Source: Diabrotica undecimpunctata (Eukaryota; Arthropoda; Insecta; Coleoptera; Chrysomelidae). Taken from it: a stretch of DNA of 64,000 nt. The stretch is from assembly GCF_040954645.1 (NCBI RefSeq), contig NC_092804.1, positions 148,561,108-148,625,107 on the forward strand, given 5' to 3'. Made by a program: the position numbers and the translations under genes. The notes beneath the pieces are model-generated. The model was not told the DNA's origin, made no database searches, and saw only the letters and a program-made list of their open reading frames with translations. Positions 45,160 to 55,539 of the stretch are shown one piece after another (the first letter of the stretch is position 1; each line of letters opens with the position of its first letter).

Positions 45160-45250
45160 CGTGGGGCATGGTAGATAGATGAGTTGATTAGAGCATAGGC
45201 ACAGATCGCTTAGATCGTGGCTTCAAACCCCACCCGATGTCAGTTGTTTA
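45160..45250 (+). mobile_element. tRNA-derived SINE head
   Basis: gatgagttgattagagcat fits a Pol III A box and gtggcttcaaaccccac a B box, about 35 bp apart, as in a tRNA-like head. The 3' part is short and followed at 45281 by a LINE tail. It is unrelated in sequence to the SINE at 34090. Confidence 0.5.
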
Positions 45251-45280
45251 GACATTTATTAATTTGGTTGGTCTTTATTA

Positions 45281-45431
45281 TTCTTCTTCTTCTTCATGTG
45301 CCGAGCTCGATTGTCGAGCGTTGGCTATCAAATTGACTATAGTAATATGTTGACGGCAGCTCGGAAAAGAGATGTAGAGGATGTGTTAAACCAATCTCTT
45401 AGATTTCTAAGCCATGACGTTCTTCTCCGAC
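45281..45431 (-). mobile_element. Very short LINE tail with 9-bp duplication
   Basis: CTTTATTAT flanks at 45272-45280 and 45432-45440. On the reverse strand it reads SWLRNLRDWFNTSSTSLFRA and ends in a (GAA)n tail (ttcttcttcttcttc at 45281-45295). It is a 5'-truncated copy of the LINE type seen at 30882-33023 and 52242-52711. Confidence 0.7.
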
Positions 45432-45544
45432 CTTTATTATGGCTTTATTATGGCTATGTTAATTCAAGCTTAAAATGTACTTACTCTGTTACGTTGTTCT
45501 AAGATCTAAAGTAACGTTTAATAAATATCAATAGGCTCAGAGGT

Positions 45545-45665
45545 AACTGCAAGACTTGCAAGACTCTTGCTGCAAGACCAAGACCAAGACCAAGACCAAG
45601 ACCAAGACCAGGTGCATTGCCGCAAGACCAAGACCAAGACTGTCTAAGTCTTGTCTTGTTCTTGC
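45545..45665. repeat. hAT right subterminal hexamer array
   Basis: Includes six consecutive CAAGAC-type hexamers near 45580-45611 and more near 45625-45645, plus gtcttgtcttgttcttg next to the terminal repeat. Partner of the left array. Confidence 0.75.
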
Positions 45666-45680
45666 ATTTGGGCAACACTA

Positions 45681-46988
45681 AATGAATTCTATATTAGAGA
45701 TTCTTTTACATTTAGTAACTTCAATAATAATGTTAAAGTTCCGAATAATTATAAGTTGATTAGTTTAGATGATGTGTCACTATTTACAAACCTACCATTA
45801 GATGCTATTCTCAACAGCATTAAAAATTACTGGAACAGCATCTCTCTGCATACCAAGATCAGTTTAGATGATTTCATAAGAATTTTAACATTCATATTTC
45901 ACTCTGACATCTTTTTGTTTAATGGTAATTTTTTTAAACAAATGTTTGGCACTCCAATGGGCAGCAAAATATCCCCCATACTATGTAACTTTGTATTGGA
46001 TGAACTTATAAGAACATGTAAGGAAAAGATACCTTTTCACATACCTTTTATCAAACGATATGTAGATGATTTGATCTTATCGGTCCCTGAAAACAAAGTA
46101 GCTGATGTTCTAAACACTTTTAACGCCCAGTGTGAACACTTGAAGTTTACGGTTGAGAGAGAAGCTGATAATATGATTCCGTTTTTAGACATGCTTATAC
46201 ATCGTGGCAGTGATGGCATCCTAAGCACGGAGTGGTATCGTAAACCTTGTTTTAGTAACCGTTTCATAAACTTTTATTCTCAACATCCATCTAAGATGAA
46301 AACAAATTTGGTTTTGGCCCTTAATACTAGGGTTATTAACTTCGAGTTCAGAGACAAGGAACTAAAAAAGTTGAGATCTATACTACAAGAGAACTCCTAT
46401 CCTACAGGGCTTTTGAATAAACTCATTTTTGGTTCTCCTTCTCCTTTGCAATTTTCTGACAACCAAAATTTTCATAATAATGAGGTGAATGAGGTCCGAC
46501 AACTGACACAGACATTGACACAGAACACATCAGAGCTACCACAATCTAAAATAACGTATGGTTGCCTATCCTATATTCCAGTTCTCACACCTAAGCTAAT
46601 GAACATTTTCAAAAATGTTAGTGGCTTAAAAATTGCAAATAAGAATGTGAAAATGGCATCGAAGGTATACACAAAGACAAAGGATCCTTTCACAATACAG
46701 GAGTCATCGAATGTTGTTTATTTTATACCGTGTGCCAATTGTAAAAACGTGTATATCGGAGAATCATCTCGTAATTTGCACAGTAGAATAATATCTTATC
46801 GCAGCGACATAAAAACCAAAAAGATAAACGCATGTGCGCTTACAGAACATGCATTAACTTTAAAACACGAATTTAATTTCGAAGATTCCTGTATTTTGGC
46901 AAAGGAAAAAAACCATTCAAAACGTGTTTTCTTGGAAATGTGTTTCATAAAATCCAATACGTCTTGTATAAATAAAAGTCAGACATAG
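45681..46988 (+). CDS. PLE3 reverse transcriptase plus GIY-YIG, main part
   Basis: An uninterrupted frame of about 435 codons. RT part: NYKLISLDDVSLFTNLPLDA (catalytic Asp), FGTPMGSKISPILCNFVLDE, IKRYVDDLILSVPEN (Asp pair near 46060), IPFLDMLIHRGSDG. Then a connector (FRDKELKKLRSILQENSYPT) and the nuclease: VVYFIPCANCKNVYIGESSR with NLHSRIISYRSD, matching the GIY-YIG layout with CxxC, ending CFIKSNTSCINKSQT before TAG. No stop interrupts it, so damage is limited to the hAT insertion and the missing 5' end. The last host codons at the insertion are NEF|YIRDSFTF. Confidence 0.85.
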   Translation, partial: NEFYIRDSFTFSNFNNNVKVPNNYKLISLDDVSLFTNLPLDAILNSIKNYWNSISLHTKISLDDFIRILTFIFHSDIFLFNGNFFKQMFGTPMGSKISPILCNFVLDELIRTCKEKIPFHIPFIKRYVDDLILSVPENKVADVLNTFNAQCEHLKFTVEREADNMIPFLDMLIHRGSDGILSTEWYRKPCFSNRFINFYSQHPSKMKTNLVLALNTRVINFEFRDKELKKLRSILQENSYPTGLLNKLIFGSPSPLQFSDNQNFHNNEVNEVRQLTQTLTQNTSELPQSKITYGCLSYIPVLTPKLMNIFKNVSGLKIANKNVKMASKVYTKTKDPFTIQESSNVVYFIPCANCKNVYIGESSRNLHSRIISYRSDIKTKKINACALTEHALTLKHEFNFEDSCILAKEKNHSKRVFLEMCFIKSNTSCINKSQT

Positions 46989-47480
46989 ATAAATTGAGCA
47001 ATATTTATTGTTACTTACTGACAAACCATCAAAAATAACATAAAGATTTACTTTTACATATACACACCATAATAAACCTGCATACAAAACATGTTGCATA
47101 CTATCAAGACAGGTTTAATATACTACTTCCATTAATATAATAGCAAAAACTCCTAATAACTTTTTAATCATACTATTTTTGTTTTTTTTTTCTGTTCTCT
47201 ATGGATCAGTCAAAACACACCATTAAAGATGTCACTAACAAAATTTTAACTATCCAACTAAATTTTAAAATGTATTTTGTCCATTATTTTACATGTGATA
47301 TTTTATATGTGTTTTTAATGTTGAGTGTCATAGCTTTACACAAATAATCTCAACTACTAGTAAGTTGCAATGACAATTTGTGATATGTTGTAAATATTTA
47401 CACATTCTTTTAAGTACAGTGTCTTGAGGAAGGAATAAAAGAATTCCGAAAGCTCGACCAAAAGTCAAAAGAAAGTTTCT
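46989..47480 (+). other. PLE3 3' untranslated region
   Basis: AT-rich, non-coding, between the stop codon and the ribozyme-like motif at 47423, followed by ccggcaaacctactgactgc and a (TA)n tract. Confidence 0.5.
47423..47457 (+). ncRNA. Hammerhead-like core at PLE3 3' end
   Basis: CTTGAGGA, then the stem GGAAT/ATTCC, then GAAAGCTCGA. Compared with the consensus CUGANGA-stem II-GAAA the first box carries an extra T, but the arrangement matches the cores in the other PLE ends. Confidence 0.4.
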
Positions 47481-47527
47481 ATAACATCCCGGCAAACCTA
47501 CTGACTGCAGCCCTAATAAACTGTGTT

Positions 47528-47528
<1 letters not shown>

Positions 47529-47606
<78 letters not shown>
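47529..47606. repeat. (TA)n microsatellite
   Basis: About 78 bp of uninterrupted TA adjoining the PLE3 3' end. Confidence 0.95.
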
Positions 47607-47607
<1 letters not shown>

Positions 47608-48449
47608 CAAAAGGTAGTGTGTGTTCACTCTTGTAAACATAAACAAATAATAATCTGTTACTTGAGATAAATTTCTTAGTACAGCTTACAGAATGTTTAG
47701 ACTGCTTTTCATCTTAAAGAGGAATTGGGTCAGAGTTGAAGTGTGGGTTTATTTTGAAGCAAATATGATTTCCAGGCCAGTTCACTTACTGAATTCAACA
47801 AAGACGTCAAGTTATTTTGTAACACAGATATGAGCTTTTAACCAGAGAAAATTAAAATAAGAAATATGTATCACAAAGAAACAAAGAAAATATTTAAGTT
47901 GAAAGGAGAATATTAAGAATATTATTATATACTGGGTGTTCATTACATAACTGAAAATTCTTAGTTTAATTTTTCTTAAAGTTGTGCATTTAAATGTGCA
48001 ATAAAATCGTAAATACTAAACAAATAATCATAACAAACTTAATTGGTAATCCTACGCTTTTTAAAATTTTATTTAATATATGGCTTTATATACACATAAA
48101 ATTCTAATATTATATAAAAAATTTAAAAAGTAAAATTCATAAACAAAAATTTAACTTATTTAGAGATTTAGTAGTTTCTGTCGAGGCCAACAGGAACTTC
48201 TCGCGACTGCCTTCATCGGGCATATCCTACATATTTAAATGTGTCTATATTTTTTTTTGATAATTTAAAGCCAGGTGGTTGGTTCTGCGCTTCTGGGGAT
48301 TATTTCTAATCTGCCATTTTATCTGCTGGTAAGTGACAATAATAAAGTTGTCTTGGATAGTTGTTTGACTGTTACTAAGGGCAAATGTGTTGGATTGTTT
48401 CAATATCCTTCTCTAGTTTGGTAGTCGAAAAATATTGACAGTAGCCTAG
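47607..48449. other. AT-rich non-coding stretch
   Basis: No gene. A GC-richer phrase ctcgcgactgccttcatcggg near 48200 is unexplained. Confidence 0.3.
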
Positions 48450-48850
48450 GTACTAGGGCACAAAGGCTACGTAGTTAATAAAAAAGCTAATGAACTTGCA
48501 CGAGAAGGCGCATATGCGGGATTGGCCCGGAGCCCTGCTTGGGGGTTGCGAACAGACAAAAAATAGCAGCCATTGATCAATGGGTGCAAGAAAAGTCTTT
48601 GGAATGATGGCGAAATTTACCAGGATAAAGACAGATTAAAGAGTTAATTAAAAGACATTTACCCAATTTTTTAGACGACTTACTGACCCACAATCAAAAG
48701 ACTGTCGGGATGCTGTACATATCTTATATTAATGTGAAGGCCTTACAAGGCTGCAGTATCTAGAACTGGTAGAGGAAAAACCAATACCATCATTCTATAC
48801 AAAAGGAATTATCTCAAGGCTGCGGAGGTTCATTATGACAATATGGCAGA
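48450..48850 (+). pseudogene. LINE RNase H-end relic (I/R1-like)
   Basis: Frames read GYVVNKKANELAREGAYAGL (the RNase H end, G..GNE.AD..A), IAAIDQWVQEKSLE, WRNLPG-RQIKELIKRHLPNF and DDLLTHNQKTVGML. This resembles the C-terminus of RNase H-bearing LINEs such as I/R1-type elements. Stops are frequent. Confidence 0.5.
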
Positions 48851-48889
48851 ATAAGGATCTTAAGGATTTTTATAACCAAAAATGTTTAT

Positions 48890-49735
48890 AAAAAAAAAGT
48901 CTGTTCGTTTTGGGTACAAAATGCGGTGCCTTGCATCTAATAATGGATATTTATACAACTGTGTTCCTTATGCTGGCAAATCTATCCAGAACAATTTAAA
49001 ATAATTTAATATGAGTAAAGGAGTTATCAATATTTTAAAAGTTGTGGAAGAAAAGTCTGCACACAAGATATATTTATTTTGATAATTTCTTTACCAGTTA
49101 AAAGCTGCTAGTTTATTTGAAACAACAAGAATAATTTCTCAATGGAACACTACTACTGGCTGCTAAATTGTCCGTTAGAGAACACAAAATCCATTCGCAA
49201 CGTCGCTATGATCAAACTAATAAAATAAGTGTTGTATGCAGAAACGATAATTTTGTGGTGAGAGTGGCAACCAATTGTGATTCAGTGGAGCCTGTTTTTC
49301 TCGTAAAACAATACAATCGCAAAGTAAAAAGAGATGTCTCTATCCCGCAACTCAACATAATCCCTAAATATAATAAATATATGGGGAGGTGTAGGAGTAA
49401 TAAATATATGGTAGCTTGCATGATCATGAAGTATCTAATTATAGAATAAACTTCCGTGAAAAAAATTGGTGGCCGTTATTTTATAAACATGTTAGACTCT
49501 GCTGTCGTTAATGTCTGAAAAACTTTATAGAATTGTAGATGAGGAAAATCCAATTTCCCAATTAAATTTTAGGTCAGAACTTATGCGAAGCATTGTTAGT
49601 GTTAAAAAAAATGGCACAAAATCTGTTAGAGGTCGTGGTTATAGTTTATTATTTCCATCTACCTTTGGTTTGGATAATGCGGGCCACATGATTAAACGTA
49701 ATACTGAAAACTGGAGAAGAAGTTTTCTCTTTCTA
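48890..49735 (+). pseudogene. piggyBac-type transposase relic 1
   Basis: SVRFGYKMRCLASNNGYLYN then CVPYAGKSIQ matches the conserved K.I.WG.K....C....GY......Y.G region. Next KLSVREHKIHSQRRYDQTNK, ISVVCRNDNFVVRVATNCDS, VEPVFLVKQYNRKVKRDVSI and PQLNIIPKYNKYMG follow the order after the catalytic core (VV.W.DN..V...SN, YN..MGG). Then RINFREKNWWPLFYKHVRL. The tail FRSELMRSIVSV and GHMIKRNTENWRR follows in another frame. Frameshifts and lost sections make it dead. Confidence 0.7.
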
Positions 49736-49958
49736 GTTTTTTGCGTGTTTTGTTCATATGCTGGTATATGTGAGTTCGAATCCCAATACGAATTTCCTTT
49801 TTTATTTTTGAAATATTTAAAAACCCCATGTTAATCTTATTAAATATACGTAATATGCGCAAAAATGCGAAATTTTAAAATAAAATCAAAATTTACAACA
49901 TAATCCGAGTTGTTGTTTTTTTATTTTTATCTTCCACCAACATTTTTTAAAGTTTTTT
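49736..49958. other. Non-coding spacer with a B-box-like word
   Basis: gagttcgaatccca at about 49771 resembles a Pol III B box, but no A box or cloverleaf is seen. It precedes Helentron-like copy 2. Confidence 0.3.
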
Positions 49959-50650
49959 TTCTATACGCGCGTTCGACGTTGGAAATTTGTACGGGAGTGA
50001 ATCGTCAAAATCATTAAACATGTAAGATATAGGTAAGGGAGAGACAGAAGATATATTTTCTCTCTCTTTCTCTCTCGAGAGTATAAATGTTCCTTTTGTA
50101 AATATACTTAATATTTAGTAATATTATTATTATTTTTTAATTAATAATATGATCATGGTAAATTAAACATATGCGTTAGTAAGTTATGTATATTGTCATT
50201 TTTAAATATTATGAATATTGCATTTTAATTTGTATTGTATTATTATATTGAATTATGTTACAGTGTATTGTATTGTATTTTTATATTAATAACAAAATAA
50301 ACACTGAATTTTACTGCAGAGTATGTGTGAATTTTTTTTTTGCATTTAACTCCTTTCATACATATATATATATATAAAAATATACATTTTTATCAAAATA
50401 TTGATTCAGTCCTTCATTTACTATACCCCTATTACAGGTCAAATGTTATTTATATACAGCAAACGATGCACCATATACCTATATACCTAATTATGTTTCT
50501 CTTTCTGCTCTCTCTTACCTAGAGCATTACATATGTAATGATTGTTCATTCCCATTTAATTGACTCCAATATAAATTGGAAACGGTGAACGCGTGTATAG
50601 AAGTATAACTTCTACCGGCAGTCCCACTGGACGACCACGCCCGTTTTTTT
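49959..50650 (+). mobile_element. Helentron-like non-autonomous element, copy 2
   Basis: Same ends and blocks as copy 1: TTCTATACGCGCGTTCGACG at the left, an inverted subterminal partner at about 50590-50602 (cgcgtgtatagaa), a terminal hairpin GGCAGTCC/GGACGACC (50617-50636, one arm changed) and a T-rich end. It sits between T runs on both sides, consistent with insertion at T-T sites. It lacks the tRNA-bearing insert of copy 1. Shared palindrome ATTACATATGTAAT (about 50526) is conserved in both copies. Confidence 0.6.
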
Positions 50651-52024
50651 TTTCTTTTGTTAATTTTCCATGTGGTTTCATTCTGCTCTTTTTACGTGTT
50701 TTTACAGTTTTTTAAGTTTACATTTTCTAAAGATAAGAATTCTTGCGATGATGATAAACTACCTGGGTTAAATTCACTTTCTTCATCTGTTTCAAACGGG
50801 TCGACGTTCTCTGAAACAAAACGTATTGATTACCAAATTGGTTTAAAAGTAATGTTAAAAAATTAAAAGGGAAAGTCTCAGTAGCTGGCTGTATACCGTA
50901 GTTTTAACAAGTTCGGGTATGTTTTATTAAAAATCTTTTAAAATACTGCTAAAAATTAAAGATACTTAAGTAATACTACAACAGACGATGGTAAAAAAAT
51001 TTTATTTATGTATCAAAAACGGCACGATGTAGCCGTAAATAGCAATCGTAATGGAAAATGTACAATCGATAACGTCAATTTTAAGGTTAGCTTAAAACAA
51101 CAACATACTCAGTAAGAATTGAATTTTTTATCCTTTTATACAACCTATTTTATACATATTATGTCAAAAAATGAAACTTTAATTTAAATCGCTTAAAATA
51201 AATTTAAATCAATCTAAATATATTTTGTAAAAATTCTTCAAATATTATTATGTAATATTATGCATCTTACTGTTGTTATTGCTGGTATATTTGTGAAAAT
51301 AAAAAGAATTAAAATAAAACCTGATACGTCTTTACTTTTGCAATGGTTTTTACATACGTCAGAGATTATCATGACAACAATACCTTTAACAAACTTTAAA
51401 AAGGAATTTCAAAGACATCATTTATTTAACCAATTTTCCATTTCCTTTATACAAAAGACTTTTTAACAACTTCCGTTCACATGTCCTCTGAATCCGAGGC
51501 ATGTCTCTATTCTGGCAAAGTAATTCAATATTCTTGTTATACAAAACATTCTTTTTGATCTGGTTGTTGTCACTGAAAGGTTTACAAGATTGGTGTTGCG
51601 ATAAAAATAGAAAGGAACACATTAAAAAATGATGTTTTTATTCAAGTTTAGGTTCTGTGAATTTCTAAAATTAAACAATAAAAAATTTAAAGAAAATTGC
51701 CAAATCGTTGCTATTATGCTGTATAACACTATACAGCAGAAATGTCCAAATATGCCATAAAAATAATAAATAGGATATAACCTATCAAATTAATAAATTA
51801 CTTTTGAAATTATATTTTTCTTCTATTCTACTATCTACACTATGTATGGTAGGCCTATAAGGATACAATGAATTGTGCTACTGTTTGCATTTGATTTAAA
51901 TCATCACTTTATTTTCGAAAATCGTATGAGGTAAAAAATACAGAAAAAGTCAAAACGAATATTTTTAAATATGTAATGGATTCGACCGTTACTTGATGGA
52001 AGTTCATTTTATCAAGCAATTAGA
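50651..52024. other. AT-rich stretch without a supported gene
   Basis: A frame at 50657-50866 follows an acceptor-like tttttacag and includes an acidic serine-rich stretch, and small frames lie at 51260-51622; none shows a known motif. Not called. Confidence 0.3.
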
Positions 52025-52145
52025 CACTAAAAACTTTTGTTTTCAAAATTTCACAAATTTTTATTATAATTAATTATCACTACAGCATCGGATTTCTAAG
52101 AAGAACAACCCCTGGGTGTCGATGCATCTTCAGTGATTGCACTAT
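52025..52145 (-). repeat. PLE end fragment
   Basis: Shares taaaaacttttg and attataattaattatcactaca with 35215-35272. The reverse strand has CTGAAGA (52127-52133) but no GAAA box at the expected distance, so the ribozyme-like core is broken. Confidence 0.4.
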
Positions 52146-52164
52146 GTAAAACAATAAATACCCC

Positions 52165-53480
52165 CCAGAATTCTATGATTTTTGTGACAATTTATTTTCC
52201 AGTTTAAGATTATTTTAATACTTGAAGGAATATAATCTTAGATTAATCTAGAGATCCGTACAAGAATGCTACGTTGTTACGTTTTTTCTACTTTACTATA
52301 CGGTATGGACGCGTGGACAATAAAACAGTCTGAAATCAAAAAATTAAACTCCTTTGAGATGTGATGCTACAGGAGAATCTACAGAATATCGTGGACTGAA
52401 AAAGTAACTAATAAAGAGGTGTTACAAAGAATGAAGAAAGAATGTGAAGTCATAAAAACTGTTAAAAATTAGAAAGATTTAATATCTGGGTCATATAATG
52501 AGGGGTGAGAAGTACGTATTACTTAGATTAATTATGCAAGGGAAGATACAAGGGAAGAAAAACCCAGGTCGACGCAAAATATCCTGGTTAAGAAATTTGA
52601 GACAGTGGTTCGGTTGCAGCTCATTAGAATTATTCAGAAGCGCGGTCAATAAAATTAAAATAGCGATAATGATTTCCAACCTCCGATAGGAGAAGGAACC
52701 TGAAGAAGAAGAATCTTAGCTTGGAAACTATTCGCTCAAATAGAATAGCAGGTTGTGTCTTGGATACTGATGAGATTTTGCTAAACCGTGGCAGGGGTTT
52801 CTATATTTATAAAGCTGATAAACAAAAGAATATTATAGTTTTCAAATGGGCAGATAACAAATATGAACTTCTGGCTTGTACTGGTTGTGGAATTCAGCCA
52901 GTCAAACATGTATAATGATATTCTAAAATACATAAAAAAAATAAATGTGCCATGCCCAAATCTAATCACTTAATACAATAAACACATAGGTGAAGTGGAT
53001 AAAGCTTACTCTTTATTGGGTCTTTAAAGATGTCCAAGTTGTAGTAAAAGATGGTATTTTCCAATAGTTACCTGGCTCGTAGATGTTTGTATTATAAACG
53101 CATGGATATATTATCAAAATTACAGTAAAGACAATCATCTAAATTATATGCCTCTCAAGAAGTTGGAAGAATGGAACTATCTAGATTTTTGTCCAACATT
53201 GGAAAGATCAAAGTAATGAGAGGCCATATATCAAGTACGGAACATACAGATAATCTAATTCGCCATCCTCTGGCTGTAAGACCTGATGATGCTACCAAAA
53301 CAGATGCGTTAGGTCAGTGGCCACTTTATACTGCTAAAGAAAGGTGTATATTTTCTATAAACACTAAAAACGCTAAACGGTCCTGCTAAAAGAACATACT
53401 AAATAGAACTACTCCACAATAAACGCATTTCAGGACACTACTATAAGTCTGCACCGATTTGCACCAAAATTTGGATTCTG
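52165..53480 (+). pseudogene. piggyBac-type transposase relic 2, split by a LINE tail
   Basis: Before the insert the frame reads FCDNLFSSLRLF and YLKEYNL; after it (52720 on) LETIRSNRIAGCVLDTDEIL, NRGRGFYIYKADKQKNIIVF, KWADNKYELLACTGCGIQPV and KHV, i.e. the DN.FTS..L...L...G....GT.R.NR...L followed by RG......D....V.W.DN of piggyBac transposases. Then VNKHIGEVDKAYSLLGL, RWYFPIVTWLVDVCIINAWI and a C-terminal LAVRPDDATKTDALGQWPLY with KERC, the start of the cysteine-rich end. Several frameshifts. It differs clearly from the relic at 48890. Confidence 0.75.
52242..52711 (+). mobile_element. LINE tail with 8-bp duplication, inside piggyBac
   Basis: AATCTTAG flanks at 52234-52241 and 52712-52719. 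Encodes in broken frames MLRCYVFSTLLYG-like, FEMWCYRRIYRISWTEKVTN and KEVLQRMKKECEV, then open from 52498: KYVLLRLIMQGKIQGKKNPG, RRKISWLRNLRQWFGCSSLE, ending in a gaagaagaag tail. Same family as 30882-33023. Confidence 0.8.
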
Positions 53481-54470
53481 CTTACCCTCCACTTCAAAGT
53501 TGACCCTGTGCCGTAGGGTGCTGTGCTTTTACCCTAACGGGATGCTACTCCTTCCCAGCGGTAAGTTTTGTATTAAAAATAACAGCAGAAATCAATTCAT
53601 GAACAAATTTTAACTTTTATAAAATACATTTGTTTCTAAACGTCAATACCTTTTTACTGTCAATGTCGATGTCAATTTTCTACCAAAAAAACTTTTTACA
53701 AAGTAGGAAGAGGTCAGTAGACTTCTCTCTGATAGCCAAATAGGTGAACTACATAGAATAACAGCTACAAGTGTTCCTAATGAAAGTTGAATATTTTGAA
53801 CAATGGTGGCGTTCGAATTGAAATAAAATGCAATCGTCTGTTTAAAAAAAACTCTGTTTTTTTCGTCAAACTCTAAAATTGAAAGTTTTAACTTAAAGTA
53901 TAAAGAAACTAATACATTATTGTGTAAAACTGTTACTAATACTGTAATTACTGGAAGTAATAACAAAAATAACATTAATCCATATTTTTCCTAGCTACAA
54001 GAAATGTAAAAGTCACCCCCTAATTACCACCTTAACTAAAATTGATCATTACCCGTTTACATACAGTTGGCCTTAGTAATGTACTTATTAGTATACTCCA
54101 GAAGTTTGATTGTTTTAAATACTTAGTTTTAAAAAAAATTAAGTGAAGTGAGACGAAAATTTTTGCATTTTTACAAAAAATTTTCTTTTTTTTTTAAATA
54201 AATCTAAAACTGTTAAACACACACCAAAATTTTATAGTGTGCAACATTGAAGGTTTTACTTTTATAATAAGTAGTTCTAAATATAGTTATCATCGTATAA
54301 GCACGCCAAAAAATATTTCATGAGTTTTTTACGAAAAATGCTTTAACGAAGAAGAACCAATTTTCAATAACATATTCCACCACTTGTATTTGGGCAACAG
54401 ACACTTGGAATTTACAATTTTTTTGTTTTTTAAAAGCTGTTTTTTTTTTCTTCTTTGGGGTTATTGGGGC
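53481..54470. other. Non-coding stretch
   Basis: A GC-richer phrase (gaccctgtgccgtagggtgctgtg) near 53500 is unexplained. The rest is AT-rich with no recognised gene. Confidence 0.3.
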
Positions 54471-54859
54471 AGTGATGCGACTCAAACAGCCTCTCCTACT
54501 CAAATGTCAACCTTATCTTCACGCTGGTGAACCCTGTTATCACAAACAAGGCTCTGACGACCGAGTATCAGCGATATAACTGTAACATCCGGAATTAAGG
54601 AAATTTAATTCTATTAAAAATGAGTAGTGCCGACCCATCTTTTCCGAGGGGTATTGGCTGTGTAGGCCGCTAACCTCGGTTACATAATGGACACGACACA
54701 TTCTTCTAACCCACCAACCCGTCTGTCCAGCGTGGTGGGATATGGCCAAAACCTTCAAAACCAAACATGTCGATTGTAACAGAAACACGGAAGGTACCCC
54801 AGGTGGGTAGGAATTCTATTCTACAGTCCCACACCGTAACAACGGTGTCCCCTAAGGAT

Positions 54860-55400
54860 TCTGGGAGGGGGGCAAGTCAAGAATTGGGAAACTTGAATTG
54901 GGACATAATGGTACTGTCAGAAGTTAAAAGAAGAGGTGAAGGATATGTGGACTTACATTCAGGCAACAGACTTTATTATAAAGGCAGGGAAGACTATACA
55001 TACGGTGGAGTAGGTTTCTTAATCAACAAAAAGAGCATATCAGACAGAGTTACATACATGGTCTTAAAACCAAGTTCAAAAACTAAAATAAAGATCGTGC
55101 AAGTTTATGCTTTAACTGAAAAAACAACCGATGAGAAAAAAACCTTAAAAAAGCTATAGACAACAACAAACAATCTAAAATAATAATAATGGGAGACTTT
55201 AACGCCAAAATTGGAAGTAAGATTGAAAACTCTGACAGCAAGATTGGAAATTTTGGATTCGGCACAAGAAACACAAGAGGAGAAAAACTCATGGAATTCC
55301 TGGAACAAGAAAACATGTATGTTGTGAATACCTTCTACAAAAAGAAACCTAACAGAAAATGGACATGGGTCGCACCTAACGGAACTACCAAAAATTAAAT
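54860..55400 (+). pseudogene. Endonuclease domain of family B LINE
   Basis: NLNWDIMVLSEVKRRGEGYV carries the catalytic Glu (LSE). TYGGVGFLINKKSISDRV, KIKIVQVYALTEKT, a stop at 55157-55159, then IIMGDFNAKIGSK (GDFN at about 55190), FGFGTRNTRGEKLMEFLEQE and RKWTWVAPNGTTKN follow in EEP order. A deletion near 54870 removes the extreme N-terminus, and a stop after TTKN separates the SDHR motif (GSDHRIVRAK, 55474-55500). Confidence 0.75.
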
Positions 55401-55539
55401 AGACTTTTTTCTCTTAAACAACAAAAGAATATTTTAAGAGGTCACAACAATAAACAGCGTAACAACGGGTAGTGACCATCGTATAGTTAGAGCAAAAATA
55501 AATATTAACATGAAAGAAGGGAGAAAAAGGCTTTAAAAA

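Larger units (their letters stand above)
42699..45680. mobile_element. hAT element, non-autonomous, 8-bp duplication
   Basis: TAGTGTTGCCCAAA at 42699-42712 and its perfect reverse complement at 45667-45680 are the terminal inverted repeats. AATGAATT flanks both sides (42691-42698 and 45681-45688), the 8-bp duplication of the hAT superfamily. Both ends carry dense subterminal CAAGAC hexamer arrays. Inside are a Harbinger element, a BED-finger frame, a SINE head and a LINE tail; the hAT catalytic domain is not found. It interrupts the forward PLE RT. Confidence 0.9.

Noticed and set aside
49771..49800. B-box-like word gttcgaatccc
   Set aside because: No A box or cloverleaf upstream; insufficient for a tRNA or SINE call.
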